23,918 nucleotides of DNA from IMG/VR virus record IMGVR_UViG_3300027687_000072, positions 1-23,918 of that record. One strand, 5' to 3'. Made by a program: the position numbers and the translations under genes. Positions 1 to 7,700 of this stretch are shown piece by piece. The number at the start of each line of letters is the position of its first letter. Positions within the stretch are counted from its first letter, which is position 1. The notes under the pieces are model-generated. The model was not told where the DNA came from, did not search any database, and was given only the letters and a program-made list of their open reading frames with translations. The DNA comes from a virus.

Positions 1-322
1 CCTCTTCGGTTACAGCGGGTAAATCCAAAGAAGTATCTTCCAAACTGGATTCCAACTCTGGTTGTGCAAACACATCCGACCCGTCGCTTGCACTCGTCGC
101 AAGGTCTTCCCCAAAATTTGGAGAATCTATTTTTTCAATCATAGACTTTTCCGCAGGGGCTTCACTGACTTCTGTGCTGTCCTCTTTTTCTTTTTTCTTA
201 GGCTTTTTCTCGCCAAGCCTTTCTACGGGATAATTTAACCTTGCGGCCTCTCTTAAGGCAGCATCTCTTTCTTCCACTGAGCTAAATGTAAATTCTTCTT
301 CGTTAATAAGGTATCTAAACAT
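1..322 (-). CDS. Partial CDS: N-terminus of acidic, low-complexity virion-type protein (3' end outside window)
   Basis: An open frame starts with ATG at 322-320 and runs off the left edge without a stop, giving 107 codons. The product begins MFRYLINEEEFTFSSVEERD and continues into an Ala/Glu/Lys-rich stretch with a lysine-rich patch (EKKPKKKEKE), then a Ser/Asp/Glu-rich tail. It starts 24 bases after the stop of the 506-residue internal-protein-like gene, and the leader is A/T-rich with no Shine-Dalgarno sequence, as elsewhere here. The position downstream of two ejection/cargo-like genes suggests a further internal virion protein, possibly a very large one, but no catalytic domain is visible in this fragment. 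The reading frame is solid; the function is inference. Confidence 0.75.
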   Translation of the reverse strand, partial: MFRYLINEEEFTFSSVEERDAALREAARLNYPVERLGEKKPKKKEKEDSTEVSEAPAEKSMIEKIDSPNFGEDLATSASDGSDVFAQPELESSLEDTSLDLPAVTEE

Positions 323-346
323 GTAGTATTTTTTTAATTTTATAAT

Positions 347-1867
347 TTAATTTGAAAATGAATTTGCTTTTTTAGATAAAGCCGTAGCTAAAGTATCCAG
401 CTGGGTTGGATCATATATTCCTGTTTTGTTTCGGATAAAGTTTTCAGCCTCTTCAATTTTTCTAAGATCGTACTTCTGAGTGCTATCGTAATCGCCTTCT
501 CCATCTCCTACGGTAATAGTAGCTATAAAATTGTCGTTAAGAGTTATCTCTTTTGTGGCATATCTATTACTAGATCCTCTCGATATAGTAGCCCCTTCCC
601 CTAAGTTTGCAAATCTAATTATTTCTTGCACTGCATCTGCTGCAGTGGTAGTGGTATTAAGCTTAGTTATTCCGGTAGAATACTTTTTATACACTTTGCT
701 TAATTGCACGTCTTTTTTAGACGCATCCGAAACTTTTTCCCCGCGAGATTCTAAGTAATATTCACCTTCGTCCTCTTTCATGTTGTATGTCTGCAAAAAG
801 TTATCTTTAACACTGTCTTCTACCATAGAGGTTCTTTCTTCAGGAGTGGCATTATCATAAACCGTAGGGCTTATTCTATAGTCTCTAAGAAAAAGATTTC
901 TTTTACCTTTTGGCAAGTCTTCTATTTTAGTAAGCACCCTTAGTTGTTCCGGAACAATTATTTGGTCCATTTTTGTTGAATTTAATTTTTGTCTATTTAT
1001 TAAGTATCCGTCGGGGTCCACTGAGCTAGTTTTTTCTAGCGGTACTGCTAAGGGTTTTTCTTCAGACCCTTCTTCAGCCGGAGTAGTAGCAAATAAGCTT
1101 TTCTGTATTTCCTCCCCGTCGTTAGTATCAATCATTACTAAACCCTTAGTTGAATTTTGCATTTCCTGAGGACCGCTTTCTTCTCTTTTATCATAAAGAG
1201 GCCCTATTGATTTTAAATCATTTTGACTTAATTTAAAATCTACTCCATCCGGTCCTATAATTTGTAAATAATTTTTTCCATCTTCTTTTACTAAATCGTA
1301 ACTATATCCCTCTGACCCCATTATTGCATTTATAGTGGTTTTAGCCTTAGTCCCGTCGTCACCACCTATCGATGTATAAGATACATTGTTCATTATGTCG
1401 GAAGAAGCTAATTGAGAGTAGTTAGACGCTTCTGGAAGGTACGCCCCCCAATCGGTTATGATTTCATTAAGTGCCGCTATTTCTTCGTTTGCTTCTTTAA
1501 TTTGTTTTATTTTTTCAGGGCTTTTGTCATTTATAAAATCTATATTATATTGACCAAGCCTACTTACCGCTGACTTCATATTAGCTCCAAAATTATCGCC
1601 AACATTTTTCATGTTTCCTTGAACTCTGTTATATTGTGCTTGAGCATTCTTAGAGTTTTTTTCAATAACTGCTACTTGGGCATTTGCATCAGCGGTCGCT
1701 TTTCTTTCATCAATTTCTGCTTGTTTCGCTGCGCGCTCCTTAGCTGCTCTGTTTTGAGCCTCCATGCCTATAATGCCTTTGGCTATATTCTGTGCGCCCT
1801 GAGCAATTGCTTGGCCTAATACAGCACCTGATTGATCGTTTACTATTGTTGGATTTCTATAACTCAT
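347..1867 (-). CDS. Putative internal virion (ejection/cargo) protein, 506 aa
   Basis: No named family is recognised with certainty. Roughly residues 10-90 are rich in Ala, Gln, Lys and Glu and look helical or coiled-coil (for example GQAIAQGAQNIAKGIIGMEA and the following AKERAAKQAEIDE). The rest is mixed, mostly polar and acidic, with no signal peptide or clear membrane segment. It lies 18 bases downstream of the 248-residue Ala/Gln-rich protein and directly upstream of another long acidic gene. Podoviruses usually place internal core/ejection proteins downstream of the tail genes; in crAss-like phages these are called cargo proteins. ATG at 1867 is chosen because A-rich leader sequence precedes it. 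A tail-associated structural protein is the main alternative. Confidence 0.6.
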   Translation of the reverse strand: MSYRNPTIVNDQSGAVLGQAIAQGAQNIAKGIIGMEAQNRAAKERAAKQAEIDERKATADANAQVAVIEKNSKNAQAQYNRVQGNMKNVGDNFGANMKSAVSRLGQYNIDFINDKSPEKIKQIKEANEEIAALNEIITDWGAYLPEASNYSQLASSDIMNNVSYTSIGGDDGTKAKTTINAIMGSEGYSYDLVKEDGKNYLQIIGPDGVDFKLSQNDLKSIGPLYDKREESGPQEMQNSTKGLVMIDTNDGEEIQKSLFATTPAEEGSEEKPLAVPLEKTSSVDPDGYLINRQKLNSTKMDQIIVPEQLRVLTKIEDLPKGKRNLFLRDYRISPTVYDNATPEERTSMVEDSVKDNFLQTYNMKEDEGEYYLESRGEKVSDASKKDVQLSKVYKKYSTGITKLNTTTTAADAVQEIIRFANLGEGATISRGSSNRYATKEITLNDNFIATITVGDGEGDYDSTQKYDLRKIEEAENFIRNKTGIYDPTQLDTLATALSKKANSFSN

Positions 1868-1885
1868 AATTTATTTTTTAATTAT

Positions 1886-2632
1886 CTATGTCTTGCCGTA
1901 TGTTCCGCCTTGTGCAAATGCACCAGAACTCATTAATCCTCCTACTGAAGATGTTATACCGCTGATCATACCCGCTTGGGCTTGTGCTCCCGCCATATTA
2001 GCATTAGCAATACCTTGCCTAGCTTGAGATTGCTGCCCGCTCATTCTGTCCAATGTTGCAACATCCCTATTTTCTTGAGCGCCAAACATAAACGCTTTGC
2101 CTTGTGCTTGAGCATTTTGCACCCTAGCTTCTTCGCTCATTTCCATTTGAGTAAGCTGCAATTCTTTTGCTTGTAATGCTTCTTCTCCTTGTGCTGCCAT
2201 TTTTTCGTTTGCTACTTCTTGCTGCTCTATATTTGCCGCAACATCTTTTTTGCTTCGTGCAGCTGCTTGAGCCAATGCTGTAGCTCCTCCGGCGCCCGCC
2301 CCTGTTGCTTGCAATGTATCCAATGTATTTGCTAAAGCAATATCTGTTTGTTCCATCTGGATCTCCGCAGCGCTTGTAGCCACTCCTAGGTCAGCAAATG
2401 GGTTGCTTAAGCTATTACGCATTTGATCAACTAATCCTGATAATGATTTAACGTCCGAATATGGGTTTATTATTGCCTGACGCCCAGCCTCAAAATTTCT
2501 TATCTGCCTGTCTAGTCTTTCTTTTTCTGCTTGAGCTGCTCTTCTTTGTCTATCAGCAGCTTTTCCGCCCATAATACCGCCAGCTATACTGCCTACTATA
2601 CCGATTCCTGCGGCTACTATTATTCCTGACAT
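1886..2632 (-). CDS. Putative internal virion/DNA-ejection protein with N-terminal glycine-zipper segment, 248 aa
   Basis: Residues 4-23 form a small-residue hydrophobic segment with repeated GxxxG spacing (IVAAGIGIVGSIAGGIMGG), a typical membrane-insertion or helix-packing motif. It is followed by a long Ala/Gln/Glu/Met-rich helical region (about 25-190) and a Gly/Ala/Ser-rich C-terminus. This composition and order resemble the small internal virion proteins of podoviruses (T7 gp14-like in character, not shown to be homologous), which are ejected and help form a channel across the host envelope. The start overlaps the last 13 bases of the upstream cupin gene, implying translational coupling. 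The stop is TAG. The role is inferred from composition and context. Confidence 0.6.
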   Translation of the reverse strand: MSGIIVAAGIGIVGSIAGGIMGGKAADRQRRAAQAEKERLDRQIRNFEAGRQAIINPYSDVKSLSGLVDQMRNSLSNPFADLGVATSAAEIQMEQTDIALANTLDTLQATGAGAGGATALAQAAARSKKDVAANIEQQEVANEKMAAQGEEALQAKELQLTQMEMSEEARVQNAQAQGKAFMFGAQENRDVATLDRMSGQQSQARQGIANANMAGAQAQAGMISGITSSVGGLMSSGAFAQGGTYGKT

Positions 2633-3087
2633 AATTTTTCTTTTTTATTATATTCCTCAAGTGTTATTGAGAAAAAATTATTTTCTATTTGCTCCATATT
2701 TTTTGTATCAGTGGGGTTGGCTATTACATTGATCCACACGCAGTCCTCGATGCATCTAACAAGTCTTTTTGTTCCTTTAATAGAATAAGACCAGCAAGGT
2801 GCAACGTGCTCTACGACCTCGTTATCTGACTCCACTATAACTTTGCCTGAAAGTAAAAACCAAAAATGATTTGTGTGGTGAATTGCACTAATAACTACAG
2901 TGTCTGCTTTCATAGTAAGGTGCCTCATATAAAGACCATCTGTAAAATTGTTTATTATAGGGAACTCTTCATTGTTAACTAAAGATTTTCCATCACCGTA
3001 TATTCCTTCTACTTTATTGTTTTCTATGAAAACATTCTGCAATGTTTCTAGTTGTTCTATAAAATTTGTTGATAATTCTTTATTCAT
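2620..3087 (-). CDS. Small cupin-fold protein, 155 aa
   Basis: The central part (about residues 45-125) reads as a single cupin-type beta-barrel. The segment around residues 68-83 (AIHHTNHFWFLLSGKV) matches the cupin motif-1 layout, with histidines at 70, 71 and 74 before the conserved Gly81. The usual Glu position is taken by a histidine, and the second motif lacks a clear metal-binding histidine, so metal-dependent catalysis is uncertain. The gene lies between the tail nozzle-type gene and the internal virion genes, 9 bases after the former and overlapping the latter by 13 bases, so it is co-expressed with late structural genes. It could be a virion component, a tail assembly factor or a sugar-binding protein; nothing in the sequence decides this. 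Confidence 0.65.
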   Translation of the reverse strand: MNKELSTNFIEQLETLQNVFIENNKVEGIYGDGKSLVNNEEFPIINNFTDGLYMRHLTMKADTVVISAIHHTNHFWFLLSGKVIVESDNEVVEHVAPCWSYSIKGTKRLVRCIEDCVWINVIANPTDTKNMEQIENNFFSITLEEYNKKEKLCQE

Positions 3088-3096
3088 TTAATTTAA

Positions 3097-4668
3097 TTAT
3101 GATGATAATCCAAAAGTAGAGTTAACAGCAAATAATTCTTTTGCTCCTCCAGGGTTAGTGTAGTCATCGGTTTCTATTACCACCGTACAGTAGTATCCTT
3201 TTATACCGGTTATTTCATTACCAAATCTAACTTCACCTGCTGTAGGCTGGGAATTATTTACTAGATTTGCATAGTACCTATTTTCTTTTCTTGTAAATCC
3301 AGCATAAAATCTATTATAAGGAGGATTGTCCGTTCCAAATACACTTACATAATCTGTTCTGTAAACAGCTGTACCAAATGTTGTTTCTGCTGATCTAGGA
3401 TCTATTATGTACTCTCCTTCATAATAGCTGTATATGCCGTTTGTAGTATCTCTAGTTTCCGGAGGTAATAACCATTGAGGAACATTGGATGAATTAACTT
3501 CTATACTATCAACACCTGTTATGTCAGATACATACGAAATAACTTCCCAACCATTGCTTCCTTCGTAATCTACAGTTCTAAACACTTTGCTTCTACCTAT
3601 TTCTGGGTTAACTACAAATGTTATATTTGATTTGTATTTAACTGAATAAAATTCTGATCTATCAGAACTAGAGTCGTTATGCAGCCATACAAGATCGCTT
3701 GTTGCACCGCCTTTTGCTACACTATAAAACCTACCACCTAAGCTAAACATCCAAGTTGGCTTAAAACTATAAAAGGAGGGCCAGCCCAGTACAGACTCGT
3801 CAAATTGTAGCGTACTATATGGTGGCTGAAGAGGGTTTTTACTATTTTTTTGCAAAGAAACAGTATACTGTTTTGTATATATATCCCAGCCGCCTACTAT
3901 TTTACCTGGCCCAGTGCTAATTGAATCTACCGTTCTAAGATTGTCTCTAAACCAGTCTATCATACCATTGTTAGAAATTTCCGTTATACCATCTCTGGAT
4001 AGTCTTAAAACAGAATTTCTATTTTTGTCTACAAAATATTTTCTATACCCATAAACAGCAAAGCTTTCGGGGTTGTCCGCTATACCAAAGTTACCAGCAT
4101 AAGGGGTTATTTGACCCACTACTAAATTTAATTGGCTAACAGGAATGCCGCCTCCTTCCGCTGTATATATAGCGTCTTTGTCAATCAACGCTCTACTCAC
4201 TTTTTTCTCAGAAAATATTATTAAATTGCTGTCCTCTGCATACAGTCTCTGTATGCTTCCCCCCGCTGGGTCGGTTGCTTTTGTTATATCATCTGCTACA
4301 GAAAACTGATTAGTTTGATTAATCCCCGTTCTAGAGTTAAATATACCCGAATATATCATCGCGTTGCCTCTAATACTTCCTGCCGGCTCGTCTTCCACTA
4401 AGTAAGCTTTAGCGCCAAGAGAAACAGAAGTATTATTATAACCGCCTCTAATCCTGGATTCTTCTATAGCCCAATTAAGGGAATCACCACCTGCGGTTGG
4501 CGGGGTATTTGGGGACGTAAAGTAATAACCATAACCCCCTATATCCTCGGGTATTCCTTGCGATCCAAAAAACGTTGGCTGTTCATTTGGAGTGTCAGGA
4601 ACTGTTTTTACTGCTACACTTTTTCTTAATGTAAATGAATTAAAATATTTTACTTCTATTAATGCCAT
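3097..4668 (-). CDS. Tail stabilization/nozzle-type beta-propeller protein, 523 aa
   Basis: The sequence carries blocks I associate with the stabilization or hub proteins of short-tailed marine and crAss-like phages: ESRIRGGYNNTS near residues 69-80, a segment around residue 105 ending in GIFNSRTGINQTNQF, then KVSRALIDKDAIYTAEGG, and RKYFVDKNRN followed by VLRLSRDGITEIS. The repeating Tyr/Asp/Asn-rich strand pattern suggests a beta-propeller or beta-sandwich, as in P22 gp10/T7 gp12-type tail nozzles, though that link needs a profile search. It starts 32 bases after the stop of the 1724-residue nozzle gene, so the two are probably co-transcribed partners. It has its own clean ATG in an A/T-rich leader, so a frameshifted fragment is unlikely. 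Confidence 0.72.
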   Translation of the reverse strand: MALIEVKYFNSFTLRKSVAVKTVPDTPNEQPTFFGSQGIPEDIGGYGYYFTSPNTPPTAGGDSLNWAIEESRIRGGYNNTSVSLGAKAYLVEDEPAGSIRGNAMIYSGIFNSRTGINQTNQFSVADDITKATDPAGGSIQRLYAEDSNLIIFSEKKVSRALIDKDAIYTAEGGGIPVSQLNLVVGQITPYAGNFGIADNPESFAVYGYRKYFVDKNRNSVLRLSRDGITEISNNGMIDWFRDNLRTVDSISTGPGKIVGGWDIYTKQYTVSLQKNSKNPLQPPYSTLQFDESVLGWPSFYSFKPTWMFSLGGRFYSVAKGGATSDLVWLHNDSSSDRSEFYSVKYKSNITFVVNPEIGRSKVFRTVDYEGSNGWEVISYVSDITGVDSIEVNSSNVPQWLLPPETRDTTNGIYSYYEGEYIIDPRSAETTFGTAVYRTDYVSVFGTDNPPYNRFYAGFTRKENRYYANLVNNSQPTAGEVRFGNEITGIKGYYCTVVIETDDYTNPGGAKELFAVNSTFGLSS

Positions 4669-4700
4669 TGTATATTGTATTAGATGTTATAAGGCTACCC

Positions 4701-7700
4701 TTAAACTAAAGGACCTTCTTTACCAAAAGATGTTTTAGCGTATTTTATTCCGGTGGATACATCCATTTTGCAAGCCCATCTTCTTTCGTATGAATCAAAT
4801 TGAGGAGCTTGATTTGCAGCATTTTCAGACGCCATATTAGCGGTTAACCCTGGATCGGTAGTCTCTGAATCTGGATCTTGACCGTTTACCTCGTTATTAA
4901 TCCCGTATGGCGCATTATAGTCAGCGGTGCCGTTCTCAACACATGAATAAGCTATCCAGCCATCAACGCCTTCCCATTGCGTTAAAGAGCTCGCGATGGT
5001 AACCGGAATGGTTAAACCAGGATCTGCATAGAACTGGCTAACATACCTAGGAATCCCCTCTTCAGCATATAATATTTTTGTAAATGTGTTAACACCCACG
5101 TTGCCAATATTAGCGTCTAAAGCATCCGCCATGTTTTCTGCATCATCTGCTCCTCCAGAAAAAGTAGCAACATGCACTATATATCCAAAAGCTCTTGGGC
5201 TATCTACGGGTCTTAGATCGTAATAAAAATCCCCTATGTTAATAACCCCCGCTTCCGGCCCGTTTATGTTCCTGAACGGGTTTATAGGCTGAGGGCCTGG
5301 CCCACCCGCTTGTCCCCCGCCGAAATTCGTAAACTCCACTAATTGGCTTTGGCAGCTAAGTGACTGGCCACCTATATTTTGTATTATTATTCGGTACTCA
5401 CCAAAGCAAGGGGGCGCGATAGTATTACCGTAGATAGGGCTGTTCCCCACAGCAACCCATTTACTGATAGGTGATTGTAGTGCGCTATTTGAAGGAGAGT
5501 TTTCCGCTTGATATCGTATGAAATTAGCAGGGATCTGGATACTGTCAGTAGCACCTACTAAAGTAGCGCATCCGTATTGTTGGGCTGAGGGAGCCGGATT
5601 TCCGCCTGAAGGAGATTCATCTACATGAAGTGCATCACTAAATGGAGCAACACCACCAGTTGGAAATATTCCTTCTAAACTTAATCCTGATTGCTGAGGA
5701 TTTGAAAGAGGATCAGCGGCGGGTGGAGTCGTATTAAGTAGAACGTTCCAAGAAAGTACATTACCTTCTATATCCGTAGCTGCTTTCCATGGTTGTACAA
5801 CATCATTAATAATCTCTCTATATTCTACTGCCCAAGAAACTTCGGATTTTTGATATGGCTGAAGAAAAACGCCGGTGGGTAGGGGGGTATTCTCTATTTG
5901 TTCTTGGGTAATCCCCTTCAATATCATTTCTATGTTTATATAACCCGTACCCTGAGTTAATGGTCCGTCAAAATTATTACCTGCAGCCTGCTGAAGATTT
6001 AGTGTTTGCTTGCCAGCCTCAGCGCCATCCGATTCTGGTATACTATTGAACATTCTTCTACCTTTCCAAAGCAGGGATTGCCCTATTCCTCCTAAAACAC
6101 CGTTGTTGCTAAAGTTACCTGCAAGTCCAGGAACAATTACCACTCCATCGGCAGGACCGTTCCCGGCACTAGTTGGATTGCTGGGACTACTTATAGGTAC
6201 AGGATCTAATAAATCTTGCAAGCGCCCTGGCTCAGGATACGACTCATTAAAAATCGATTGCGAAACTCCTGTATAGTTTGTCCTACCATCTATTGGTAAT
6301 TGAGCGTATGCCCAATCGGCATCTGGAGGGAAGTTGTCATGCGTCAGTCCGTTTCCTAGCGTCTGATGTAGATTAATAATATACGAATTGTCGTATTCAA
6401 GTTGTATTGCATTTGCCCCACGAATATTTTCATTCCAAGATCCAGTGGCTGTAGGCCTTCCAATTGTTAGTTTAAGATTAAAATTAGCTACAACACTGCT
6501 ATCTCCAGAATCAAGACCTATTGTTAAAAAATATAATCCTATTCCTGTTCCCGGGGCTATTTCGCTTAATATACCCGTGACTGCATCTATTTGAAATATA
6601 TTTATACCTCCAGGCATGTTATCTACTGGATCTTCTTCAGTGGGAGGCGCTAAAAATGGTTGTTGTTGTGCTATTATTGACCATTGAAGTGTTTCTTGGT
6701 TAGGAAACGGGGCACTTATACCTCCGTTATTATTGCTATTAGCTCCATTCATTCCAAAAAACTGAACTAAATTTCCAGTCGTTTCGCCGTACTCAAAAAA
6801 TATTCCAGGGGATGGCGGGTTTGGTGCGGGATCTAAGAAATTAAGTATAGGCTGAGCAATTTGCCCCCACTGATCTTGATCTGAAGTTGCAGGTAATTGT
6901 TTTGCACCAACATGTATGGTTGCTAAATCTGTAAGCACCGTGCTGTTTAGGTCCGGTGTAAAAGTTTTAGTAAAAGGCGGAGCCCCTGCCCCTCCTGCTA
7001 CATCTTTAGCTGTTATTGTAATAGTAAAATTTTGTGCGGGGTCATTGGAAACTAAAAACACTCTATGCAACTTGTTAACTATTATAAACGAATCATGAGT
7101 ATAAGCTGGAGTTGGAGTCGCTTGATTAGGACCCGTTAAGCCCTGGTAATTAGTGTATGTGCCCGGTCCTGCTATGGGAGAAGAGGCTGTTCCATATATT
7201 TGTAATAAATCAAAATCACTAGTAACGTCAATGGCAGCATTGTTAATTATTTTAAACTCAACTATTTCAACATTGTCTATAGGTACATTTAGCCCATCTA
7301 TAAAATAAAACTGAGAATTAGTTTCTTCCTCGTCACCAATAACAGATCTAAATCTACCTAAATATCCGTTATCTGCTATCGGTATTATTGGTAAAGTACC
7401 TGGTTCAGGGGAACCTAAAACTGCTGGGTCCCAAGGAATCGAGGCAGCTGTTTGCACACCCCAATATTCTGAAAGACCCCAACCAAACCCCTCTATATCA
7501 AATATGGTTTGATTACCAGTAGCTATAACTTGCTCGTTTAAGTCTTTTATAGTACCACTGGTGCTTGTTTCCCAATATATGTCTAGTTTTGACTCTACAG
7601 GCTCTGTCTCATATACCGCTAGGTTTTGTATTGAATAAAGTGGCGATGAGCCTGGTTCTACTTGACCTATTTTTTTTGATGTGTTTATCCTAGCTATAAG

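Noticed and set aside
4669-4700. Possible frameshift or sequencing error splitting one nozzle gene into two
   Set aside because: The upstream protein ends cleanly, a 32-base A/T-rich leader follows, and the downstream protein has a normal ATG; no frame continues conserved sequence across the gap.
6010-6276. Several plus-strand open frames of 60-104 codons, this one opposite the nozzle gene
   Set aside because: All lie opposite well-supported minus-strand genes and are low-complexity translations of their codon pattern; none has its own spacing or leader.
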